A stretch of DNA of 64,000 nucleotides from Callaeas wilsoni (Eukaryota; Chordata; Aves; Passeriformes; Callaeidae). The notes below the pieces were generated by a model. That model saw nothing but the letters and a program-made list of their open reading frames with translations, was not told the DNA's origin and did no database searches. Where the stretch lies: assembly GCA_013398955.1 (NCBI GenBank), contig VWPU01006267.1, positions 62,001 through 126,000 on the forward strand, written 5' to 3'. The position numbers were made by a program, and so were the translations under genes. This document shows positions 40,801-51,190 of this stretch, in pieces (position 1 is the stretch's first letter; each line of letters starts with the position of its first letter).

Positions 40801-42309
40801 TAGGTGCACACATAGAGACGCAGCCTCTCCTAATGCCAAGGCACTCAAATTCCTCCTAGACAAAATTTCCTGGCGGAAAAGTAAGATATGTCTGAGGAAA
40901 CCCAAATGCCTGGTAGCTCTAATCCTGGCCACTCTTGAGCTATCACAATGGATGAAGACAACTGCCAAAATTAAGAGCCAAAATTTAAGTAGGCTGCCAA
41001 ATTCAGCATTACTGAAAGATTTTCAAGTATACTGATTGCACAGAGAGTCGCAAATGGAGAAAAATACATAAGACCAAGTCCATTCATACTTAGGAATGTG
41101 TCTACTGGGCAACTTGTGAGGAAATAAGAAACAGAGACATTATAGGTCTCTTCCGCATCAGTATTGTTCTCAAAATGAACTAACAAAGTATTCTACCTAA
41201 TATAAGCCCGTGTAACCAAGATTTTACTATTACTACTGCTACTAATTTGGAGATTATGATGCAGGCAGAAATTATGAAATACCAAATTCAGAAATTCTGT
41301 TCAAGCAACTTGTACTGCCTAATATAAAGTAACATGTTCTAGAAAACTTGAGTTTTGCTATATCTGAATTCCATGGCCAATGGAAGCTGTCCTTCATTGT
41401 GTATTTCTCCACTACCAGCTATGCATCAACAAGTCACACATGGAAAAGAAAACCATGTGAAAGTCAGAAAAAGTGAGAGAAGAGACTTTGTGGTATGGAT
41501 TTGTGGCTCCAGAGTACTGTAAAGAGATGGCATGGGGAGAGTCACCCCACTGTAACTGATTCTTTGGATTTGCAACAATGAGTTTATTGTCACCAAAACA
41601 AAGCTGGAAAGTCTATCTCTTTTCCAGCCTACTAAACAGAACAAAATTCCCCAGATCTTGGTGAAGCCAATGGCAAACTGCTTAATATCAAGAATTACAC
41701 ACCCCCTAGCACCATCACCACTCCCAGAAAGTACACATAAAATCTTCTCAACAAAACTTTTATTCCTGCAGTTTTCCCCAATCTGCACCTTCACAATGAT
41801 AAAAAAAAAACCCAAAACACCTTCTTCTCCTTCCTCTCACAGTTTACAGCTGTGTTCTTAGATTAACACATATTTAGCATTAATGCTTTTATTTTAAAGG
41901 AGTAAGATTAAGTACTTTTAGCCCCTGTGAAACAAGATGATGTATGCTGCAATTGTCAAGTCCCTGTTAAATTGCATGTAGCACATTCTGTAGCTCATAA
42001 ATATTTAAGATGACTAAATAATTATCCAAGACTACTCAACTTGCCTTTCTTTATTACTTCCGTGGGGAACAAGGAAAGCATTTGTTCTTCTTCAGCCATA
42101 CAGACAGTTATTATATTGCAAAATAACCTTTCTGTTGTTGGTGATGCTGCTACATGATTCTCTACTATTGTGGTGTGAGGGAATTAGCCTTTTTCAGAGG
42201 ACAGAAGAGCACCTACTTCCTAACCAAATCAATCTAGCAAGCCTGGCAATTTTTCCAAAACATCTCCGTCAAAGTAAACCCCATCTCTCTTAATTCTGCC
42301 TTTAGCCTC
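34877..42309. other. AT-rich unique DNA, no gene recognised
   Basis: No supported gene. A 15-bp tandem duplication lies at 35342-35371 and a short TA run near 36852-36862. Open frames reach 125-129 codons (40658-41035 plus, 41426-41815 minus) but have no recognisable domain. The stretches near 37120-37340 and 41870-42060 have the even, repeat-free texture often seen in conserved non-coding DNA, which I cannot test here. Confidence 0.6.
35342..35371. repeat. 15-bp perfect tandem duplication
   Basis: ATTCTGAAATGTTCC occurs at 35342-35356 and again at 35357-35371 without a mismatch. A third, degraded copy (ATTATGAATTC) follows. Confidence 0.9.
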
Positions 42310-43080
42310 TTGTTTCCAGCAGCAGAGGGTGAGAGCACCCTGAATTATACAGGATTCAGAGTGTCAAGCAGGGAAGCGTGTCTTTGCTTGGAGCAGTTCA
42401 GTGGGGAAGTGACAGGGGCTGAATGGATGCAGGTGTACCTATTTAAACCAGTAGCTCTAAGGACTTGGGGGAGGAGGAGGGTGAGCCAGCAGCCGTCTCA
42501 CCATGGAAGAGCATTGAATGGAATTTTTACTGTTGCTTTACAGCTTATTCTCCTCCCTGCCTGTTTTCAATGCAGCCATATGGTAGCAAGCAGACACTCG
42601 CAACCTAATAGCAGATGAAGAGCCTGCACACTCTCGCAGGCAGCAGACCATGCCCCAGCAGTCGGAGTGGCAACACCCACCAGCCAAGCCAAGGAAAAAG
42701 AGCTGCCTCCCAGATGGCTAGGATGCAGAACTTTGTCTCAAAGCCTAAGCTTCTTACTTCTGCAGCTGTCAGATCTGTCACCATGGTTCACTACCCCTTG
42801 CCACCGCCCCCACCCCCTTCCACTCTGGTGCAGTGCAAGAGAAGCAGAGCAGGAGCGCAACACCGACCTTCAGTGAGTGCCCCGCCTTTGGCGTGCTCTT
42901 GTCATGTTGTGCTGGGATTAGCGTGCCTTGGAATTCCACTGTAAAAGAGGGTGCATGGCGTCAAGTCAAAATAGCCCGAGCAGTTGCTGCAATGTGCATC
43001 TGTGCTGAACAGAAATCTACAATTGTCTAGAAAAAGCGTGATGGCAGAGATCTGCCACTGCAGCGTTAAGAATTCGGCTT
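42310..43080 (+). promoter_or_regulatory. Candidate promoter and first exon, CpG-enriched island (speculative)
   Basis: CpG dinucleotides and G+C rise sharply here relative to the flanks; by eye about 17 CpGs in 780 bases, most after 42800. A TATA-like TATTTAAA lies at 42440-42447. Downstream, an ATG at 42783 sits in the strong Kozak context GTCACCATGG. It opens a frame, MVHYPLPPPPPPS and onward, that runs in phase 0 into a good splice donor, TTCA|GTGAGT, at 42872/42873. The same frame is open upstream to an ATG at 42615. I do not recognise the peptide. The elements are seen directly; their use as a transcription unit is inference. It could equally be a chance GC-rich block or an enhancer. 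Confidence 0.3.
42783..42872 (+). CDS. Hypothetical proline-rich first coding exon (30 codons), uncertain
   Basis: The frame starts at the well-placed ATG (A at -3, G at +4) and encodes 30 residues: a short hydrophobic start, six consecutive prolines, then a basic stretch rich in Lys and Arg. It ends exactly in phase 0 at a GTGAGT donor. Without splicing it would stay open to 42944. No family is recognised and no downstream acceptor exon could be identified. It is listed because start, frame and donor agree, but such coincidences are expected now and then in 64 kb. Confidence 0.15.
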
Positions 43081-45119
43081 AGACACAGTGCCTAGACACT
43101 GAGGAAGGTGAGATGTGTAAGAGCTGCAAACTTTTGAAGCACTTTTTCTAGCCTTATTTGCGTTTTTCAGATTCCCCTTCATTTTTGAATTCAAAATAAT
43201 GAAAAGAATAATGTAGTTGAGACAGATCTATGTGGGGGACCACTGAGAAGTTAAGGAGGCTAAAGGCGTGAAATTAGCGTGCAGGAACCAAAGCATGTTA
43301 CATACCTATGGGAATGCTCTCATTCAGAAATAAATTGGCTTAAAGTTCACTGTGGCTTAATACTCCCTGGAAGATCATTATTTCCAACGACTGGGAAAAC
43401 CAGCATGTAAATCAGCATATTTTAGGGTGCAGTTTGACAAGAGCAAAGCCTGTGCAGTTTTACTGCTACCAAAATAGGTACAGGAGTAAGCAGCTCCCTC
43501 CATTTCTTCTCTGTCACACTTTGCTTCTCTTCCTTTTGTTCTGGCTCTAAGTTTCTTTGACCCCTTGATGGGCCTCTTCTATTAGCTAATCCAGCAGAAA
43601 ACTAATAAGCAAAAAAAAAAAAGTTATAAGATGCAATAACGTGAAATTAATTTTGTAGTCAACATGGGGAGTTTTATATCAGGTCCTTAACTTTTGCTAG
43701 GATAGGTTTATGATCTACAAGCCTGCAGGGAAAAAAAAAACCAAGGGAGGAAACAAAAAACCAGAACCAACCCTTACATGCCCACCAGTAAAGCAATACC
43801 TGCAAAATATTACAATTTAGTTAAACTACATCAGTCAGAAATGGCATACAGTTCTGCTAGAACAGTCTGCTTCCCTTTGTCTGGGTGGTAGCACTGCAAG
43901 GAGGATTCTGCCAATGTGGTTGTAATGGTGGGAGCAGCTAGAGACAAGCCTTTGTCATCCTATCTCACTGTTAATTCCCCAGGGAATAAATAAACCCAAA
44001 AAATCAACCAAGCCCAGAATCCACACAGACAAAGAAACAAACAACCAAAGGGAAAAAAAAAGTTCTTCACAGATAATTCAAGCTTGCATGCTAAGTTCAG
44101 TATAAAATACATGACCCATACTCTTCAAAAAGTTCTAGAAATAAGAAAAAATAAGTTTAAAGTCATGCCTAAAATTAAGGCAATAAAAAACACTCCCTTT
44201 ACAGCTGTTGCTAAAAAATGAGAGGAAAGCAACAGTAACAAGGAAAAAATTTGACAGTGAATGAGGATTTACAGTGACACTAGTCAGATATATTTTGACG
44301 AAAGGGAGCATAATTACTGGTACAGCTGCCATATAGAGGGCAAATATTTCATATTCTCCTCATCAATATTGCTGTCCTTGTGCTCAGATTAAACAAGCCA
44401 GGCCAAATCAATAGGCAAAGTTTGAGAGTGCGGTATGTAGTGCATAGAGCAAAGAATTGCAGGGAGGGAAGATTTTTGACAGTGCCTGCTTTGAAAATGT
44501 CAAACTTCTACATCCTACCTTTTGTTCTGAATCTGGAAGAAAATGAGCAAAGCTTAATCCAGATAAATGTGAGATTATGGATTTGAATCAATCAAATCAT
44601 CTGTACAAAGGCAGGAACAATTTTCTATACAACAGTATTACGTCTGCTTAGGAAAGCTCTTGAAACCGTAAACCATTAGAAGCTGAGAAATTACTTGGGG
44701 GAAAGAGGTGAAGAGGAACAACCACTACCGTATGCTTGCTTTCGTACATGTGATTTTGCTGAAGCACTGCTACTGACTGCTATTGGAGACAGGATCCTGG
44801 GCTAGAGGGACACACTGCCTGACCTTGGCACAGCCGTTCTTAATTTCTCCATGTTGTAGCTGCCTCCTTCATTGTGCTAGGGAAACAGAAGTGGTGGAAG
44901 TCTCTTTAGAACTTGGGATAGAAGAAGCATTTCAATAAGCCAAGTCTTCGTTTTACACAGATATGTCAATCATATAATCCCTTGAGGAACATCTAGGCTC
45001 ACTTAGTGTCTTTGGATTGCCGGCGACGCTTTTTCAAAGCAAACAACCCATTGATGATGGAGATTTTGATCAAGGCATTCTGCTTGACTATAAAATGTAC
45101 TTTCATGCAGAACACTGTC

Positions 45120-45140
45120 TTGTGACACCAGGTGTCACAA
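45120..45140. promoter_or_regulatory. Perfect T-box-like palindrome (10-bp arms, 1-bp centre)
   Basis: The arms TTGTGACACC (45120-45129) and GGTGTCACAA (45131-45140) are exact reverse complements around a single A. The right half gives AGGTGTCA, which fits the published TBX5-type consensus (A/G)GGTGT(C/G/T)(A/G). The left arm supplies the opposed half with T in place of the first A/G. The centre also reads CAGGTG, a ZEB/Snail-type E-box. Binding is inferred. Confidence 0.4.
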
Positions 45141-45395
45141 ATGACATAAACTGAAGATTTGTTACTGCCAGCTTGGAATTGTTTATGCTGTAGAGCACTT
45201 ACTGTTGATAATAAAGGGCCAAAATTAAAACAGATTTTTATCAGCAGTTCTGTGTCAAGAGAGACTGTTTCAGCTCAGACTCTGCAGAAGTCCAGTTCTG
45301 TTAATTGTTTTCATCAAGAAGTTAGGTCAGCACACACAAAACGTACAGATGACATCAAGCTGGAATGGTTTGCTATTGCAGTAAAAGAAAGAACA

Positions 45396-45432
45396 AATGT
45401 CACCAATGTCACCAATAAAATGTCACCAATAA
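45396..45432. repeat. AATGTCACC short tandem repeat
   Basis: Three copies of AATGTCACC start at 45396, 45405 and 45419. The last two share the longer unit AATGTCACCAATAA with period 14. This is a local replication-slippage product. Confidence 0.85.
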
Positions 45433-48400
45433 AAAAAGTGTAAAGACGAATGCTGCATTTATTAAGGCTAAATCAAGTGCAAAACTGAGAACTGAGTGTA
45501 GGCAACTCTTCTGAAGAAAATTATTTGAAGCATTAGAGGAGCACAGACCATTGACTCATTTCTAGGATGATACATAAAGGCAGCTATCACTTTGAGATGC
45601 ATTAACAGAAATACCCTATGCAAGAAAAGGATGACAATTATTTATTCTGTTCAATGCTGTTGAGATTTCAGTTGCAATGCTGCATTCAGATTTGAGAAGG
45701 ATGAAGCCAAATGAGAGAGCAGAGGGGAGCTACAGGAAATAAAAGATCTGAGGGGGAAAAAAGGAAACTAAAGAGGATCACAGGAGAAGAGATATGATGA
45801 CAGAATGTAAAGGGTTGCTTTGAAGAGAAAGGTAACCAGTCATTCCCATGTCTGGTGGGGAGACAGGACAATAAAAGATTAGCTAAATTTCAAGCAGATA
45901 AGGTTTGGGTTAGCTACTGGAAAAAGCTTTTTAACTGCAAGGATTACAAAGGATTAAAAAAGATACTCAGGGCTCTACAAATTTTTACCTACAGGGATTT
46001 TGGGAATAGATTTAAAAAATCTTTGCCAAGGTGGTGTCAATTCTAAATACAGCTGGTAGTTCCAGAACTTACAGAAGATTCCAGAAACCTCACATAGCTA
46101 GAAATCTTTAAATACCATGTTTTCCCTGCTGGGTTAATGGAAAAATCTGTATTTAGACATTTGGGATTTTTAAGTAGAAAATGAACTAATAAAGCAAGTT
46201 TCAAATGTACATAGGAAAAATGTCACTCATTCACAAGAACAATTTCAAAAAAGATGCTGAGAAATAAACACAAATGTGAAGCACATTATTTATGACAATC
46301 TAATTTGGTCTCCTGTGGACGATATGAGTCATCTGAGTGGGCTTGGGGAGTAATTTTAGGTAAACTCACAGCAATTTAGTCTGCAAAACAATGTTCATCA
46401 ATATAATATTTACAGCTAGGTAAAAAGAGAGATGATATTTTGCTCTTTCATTTCTAATACTGGGTAGCTATATAAACAGAATTACATTTTAAATACCAAG
46501 TATAAAAAGACATTCGGTATTAGCATCTTACAGGAAAAGTCAAGGCTTGCTAGTGAATGAAAAAGAGGCTACACTGACGGTTTCCTTTCTTTAGTCAGTA
46601 GTCAGGGCAGCTCTGCTTAACCAAGTACCAAATTCCCTTTCCAAAATTCAAGCTTAGCCAGACAATGCAAAATGAGTGCTTCCACTCAAAGTTGACTATA
46701 AAATATCTTTCTTAGATTGCCTACTCTCCCTTTCAGGAGTGTCTGCTTGCATGTAGACTTGCATTTTTTAATACCAGAAAGTTAGAAAGAATCTCGAACC
46801 CCACAGTTAACTCAGCCTTAATCATACTTCTCGTTTTTCTAGAAGCCCTAGAACATAGTGGTAATACAAACAGAAAACTCTATTCTGGAGTTCAGAAGTC
46901 AAGCCAAGTTGTTAAATAAGTCCATGTATTGCTGTCCTCTAATTCAAATCTTTGTTTCACACAGAACTAATTATCAGGAAAGAAGATAGACATAGGGAGG
47001 AGGAAATGATCATTACCACATCCTCTAGATTAATTACCAGATAGCTCCAGTTATGTCTGAAGCAAGTGGAGAAATGTCAGTCCATCTCAAGAAGGCCAAA
47101 GTAATGTTCTTTGGAAAACAACAAAACATAATGATCTCTTTGGCAAGTGCATATACACTAGTAATCAGAAGTCACTTATGACACTCAGATGAGTAAATTC
47201 ATCTCCATTAGTACACAAAAAAAGAAGGCTCCCCAAAATAAAAATAATCATAAAAATAAAGCGTTTTTCTGTATTCCTGTCAAAGAGTTTCCTTAGTGAC
47301 TGCATGCACAGTTTTAAGATTGTCCCAAGGCATTCCAAGTGAATCATATATAATAAGAAGGGTTAGAAATGTGCATATTCAAAAATAACCACAAGCTGTG
47401 TATTTGTTTAGAACTATGTCCCCCTTGTGGATGAGTCAGGGGAATACAGACATGGATCAAAGGCAAAAAAAGGGGTTTTTTAAATATCATATAAAGACTG
47501 GTTTCTGCCATGTAGAAATCCCTCTGCAAATTCATAGCAACTTGTGTAGTGGGAAATTCAAGCTCAATTCTACTTTGAAAGAAGTGTTGCATTCTCAAAA
47601 TTGTGTTTTGCACTAGTGTGGAATGAAATATTCATTTTAAAATAGAATATATAATCAATAATAATAATAAAGACAAGGTACACTCACACCAGGGATTCTG
47701 CCAGTCAGATATAACACAATTTGAGATGGGGTCCCCAAGGGCCACAGGAGAACAGAATCACTTCCTTCTCTCAACATTAGGGTTTAATCACAGGGTTTAA
47801 CCCCACACTAACCTCTTCAGTTTTACTATTAGTTTCAGAGGTATGCTGAACCATGCTACAACTTTGGTTCCTCCTGAGTGACATCAGAGAGATCAAAGTG
47901 TCACGCGGAATTTCCCTGCAGTTTGTTACACATCAAATCTAAAACAAGTAAAGCCCACTCGACATACACGAGTCATACTCATGTGACACGGAAAGGGAAA
48001 AACACAAACTTACCCTTTAAACATCCAAGCCCTCTGCCCATAGATAACCTCCTCTTCAGAAAGAGAACATTAAGAGAGACAAACAGCAACAGATTTGTCT
48101 AATGCCTTCTCAATACATCCACAGGAAAATCCTCCCCCCACACTATTACCCCTCACTAAGTACAGCCGTGTTCCTGTCCAGAGCAGAAAGAGAAATTTAC
48201 CTCTTTGAAAAAACTACCTTGTAAACAACCTGATTTACCCAGCTGCATATTACATGAAGCAAGACAATAACCCAGTGTTTACGTGTTTCTGCCCTTGCTA
48301 CAGCACTTTTGAACAGTAGCAAACCAATATTGTGCATCTAGAAATGCCTGGGTTTTATAATTCTTGTATTTAATTTTTACAATTAGATAGCACCATATAA

Positions 48401-49139
48401 GCAAGAGCACTCTTATCTTGATCAAAGTTGTTATAAAAGTCATTTTGCACTTTTCAAACAACTTCTCCCAAATAAATATTGATGATTAGACCAGTTTCAT
48501 GCTATGACATTCAATATGAAAGTATTTGTGCCTCCAAAAGCACTAGATTACAAAATTCATAACTATTTGGTTCCTGGTTAAGTATTTCTTGAATGAAAAT
48601 GGATAATAATAATGGATTTTATAACAACAGTTATCAATTGCAAATAACATCACTGTATATTTCCCAAAAATATGAGAGATTTACTGGGCTTTTTCCTCTG
48701 GTTTTTCTTTTTTATGCATTCTACTTTACACTATATTTTGATTTAACAGAAATATGTGCGAACTACAGCACATCTAGAACAGAAATTCTAGAGAGGGACA
48801 GATTGCTATGAAGATGCTACCAGCATTTAGATATCTCTGAAAAGGCTTGGAGAATACATGCTTCTATAGTTCTACCTTTCAAATATTTATTAAGACTCTA
48901 TGGGGAGCAAGAACTTATAAGCATCATTTTAACTTGCAAAATGGATCAGGAAACCTCCCCTGCTCATCTATGTTGATGTATCAGCACAAATTCACAGGTG
49001 GAGGCTCCAAAACCAAGATCAGACTTTAGAATCCAGACAAATAGAAAATGCATGCACTTGCAGAGAGTTAGCAACCCCTGAGTGAGTCAGCAGCCACGAA
49101 CAGAGAGCAAACATGGCCAAATGTCCCTGTCCTGGGGCC

Positions 49140-49482
49140 ACTTCAGAGCAGCTGCATCACTCTCTACAAGGAGGTTGTAGCCAGGTGCGGGTCAGTCTCT
49201 TCTCCCAAGGAACAAGAGATAGGACAAGAGGAAACGACATCAACTTGCACCAGAGAATGTTTAGATTGAATATTAAGGAAAATTTCTTTGTAGAAACGGT
49301 TGCCAAGCATTGAAACACGCTGCACAGAGAAGGGGTTAAGTTGCCATCCCTAGAGGTATTTGAAAGTCACATAGATGTAATGATTAGGGACATGGTTTAG
49401 TTGTGGACGTGGCAGAGCTGGGTTAACTGTTAGCCTTGATCTAAGAGATCTTTTCCAACCTAAAGGATTCTATGATTTTATG
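49140..49482 (+). mobile_element. CR1 LINE 3' region, plus strand, about 340 bp
   Basis: Sense CR1 text is clear: 'actctctacaaggaggttgt', 'gtcagtctcttctcccaagg', 'agataggacaagaggaaac', 'aaaatttctttgtagaaacg', 'agggacatggtttagttgtg', 'gatcttttccaacctaaagg' and the tail 'attctatgattttatg'. The copy is 5'-truncated. It belongs to a different CR1 subgroup from the one at 34.3 kb, judging by the 'acatggtttag' block near its end. The 66-codon frame across it is not a gene. Confidence 0.95.
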
Positions 49483-51145
49483 TCCATCCTGCGTTGCTTG
49501 AAACCAGTGACACCCCATGGTCATTATGCGCAGGGTGCAAGGTGTACCATTTTTAAAAAGGTACAAAGAGGAAAAGTCTTTAACCCACCATACGGCATCT
49601 CACAGACACTTTCTTCCTGCACAACTTCTTATTTTCTAAAACTGTTCCAAATGCAAGAAAAAAGGAGATATTTTAAAACTTTTTGTATTTTCTATGTCTT
49701 TAGCTTATTAGAAAGGTTATTGTTTCTAGATCTAATCCATAACTTCTCACTTTTTGGTTCAAACAAATTCCAAATAGAAATAGAAAAGAATTCCACATAG
49801 AAAAGCAGAGAGAAAGAGATCTCTCATGAAAACGACACAGCTGTTATTTATTTGATTGCTGCTTCCTTTCACACACCAGTAGGATGCAAAGTTCAACTAC
49901 CTCACCTAACTTCTTGGAAAAAGAAAACAGCATTTCTAGCAGTTTCTATCAAAACTCCTTTCTCCACCAACAAAACAGTTCTAGAATTCCCTCATGAGCA
50001 GAAAGCTCTACTTGGAATACCACCTTCCCTGCTTTATGCTACTGCTATATAAATACAAAATGCCATCTTATTGAATGTGTACCTATGTAGATAGGAATAT
50101 CTGAATACAGGGGAAGATGGCTATCATTTGGTAGGATTAGTATCATTAGTAGGATTTTTGACACTTTCTCATGTAAAATTTTTATAATATGTGATCAAAA
50201 CCAAAACAGGTTAAATGAAACTTTTATAACTCTATACATATATAGCTATATAAAAGAAAACTGCTCTAAATAAATATCAATGGCTCAGCATTAAAACAAA
50301 GTATATAAAGATGAAAATCCACAATAGTCGTCTTCTCACGCCACTGAAAATCATAACTAATCAAATTTGTGTGACGCAATAGGAAGTATGCTCATTAAAC
50401 ATGCAAATTACATCAGTGTAGAGGTGATTTAAGCATTGTTACAGTTCAAAAATATTGGAAAGCTGGAATTTAAGAACAAAAGATACTAATCAATAAAGAC
50501 AACTTCCTACAAAAATAAGCAAACTCTGCAAACATACGAAAAGTGATTTATTAATTGTTTTGCAAAAGGGATGGAGAGGATGTGAATGATTATGAATGAC
50601 AAGCTAGGGTGAGGCAAGAATGTTGTGTTTCTAAGAAAAAGACAAATACTATCTTGATGTGCATAAATAAAACTAGCGTTGGCAAGTCATGCTCAGTAAT
50701 CATCTTGCTTATTGTGCAGCTAGTAAGATCTCTATTACATGTTCCAGTTGGACAAAGACCAGAATAGATCAATGAGAAAATGGGAGGTCTGCGAAATATG
50801 ATCTATACAGAAAAAGGAAGGAATAGTAGTTATCTAATCTAGACAAGAGAAGGCTGAAAAGTGGGATAATATAATAAGCATAGCAGAACAGAAAGAAAAA
50901 TTGGTTTTCTTGTCCTAATTGCAGATGAGGTAAGTGAAGAATTTAAATTACAGTGAAAGAAGGGGGAAGGGAAGAAAAAAGAAAAAAAAAAAAACTTTTT
51001 TAGAAGGGTGGTTACAGACTTTACAGATTGTTTAAGACTTTATGCAATCTCTAGCTGGAAAGGCTTTGGTCTTAAAAAAAAAAATCCCATAAAATTCATT
51101 CAGGAATTATTTTAAATTGTCTTGGTGGACTTTGGGGACAAAGGG
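49483..51145. other. AT-rich unique DNA, no gene recognised
   Basis: I see no gene, RNA or transposon. It is AT-rich with an A-rich patch near 50975-50995. The longest frame is 106 codons (49480-49800) and is not recognisable. Confidence 0.6.
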
Positions 51146-51190
51146 ATGAATTAGATGACCTTTTTAAGGTTCTTTCAGTCCTTTGATTCT
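51146..51190 (+). mobile_element. Possible relic of a CR1 3' tail, plus strand
   Basis: The string 'gaattagatgaccttttta' followed by 'aggttctttcagtcctttga' and 'ttct' resembles a diverged CR1 terminus (gatgacctttaaaggtcctttccaac... gattct). Only about 45 bases support it and the tail repeat is reduced to one unit. Confidence 0.45.

Larger units (their letters stand above)
43081..49139. other. AT-rich unique DNA, no gene recognised
   Basis: No gene or mobile element is supported. A-rich patches lie near 43610-43622 and 43731-43757. The region of note is 44985-45140, with a CpG cluster and a perfect palindrome, followed by a short tandem repeat at 45396-45432; both are listed separately. Open frames are at most 94 codons. 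Confidence 0.6.

Noticed and set aside
40658..41035. 125-codon plus-strand open frame
   Set aside because: No recognisable motif or splice context; overlapped by minus-strand frames of similar quality.
41426..41815. 129-codon minus-strand open frame
   Set aside because: Hydrophobic composition comes from A/T-rich sequence; no family resemblance or gene context.
42305..42340. CTCF-like word (CAGCAGAGGGTG)
   Set aside because: Matches only part of the CTCF consensus and lacks the GGCGC side; insufficient without a matrix score.
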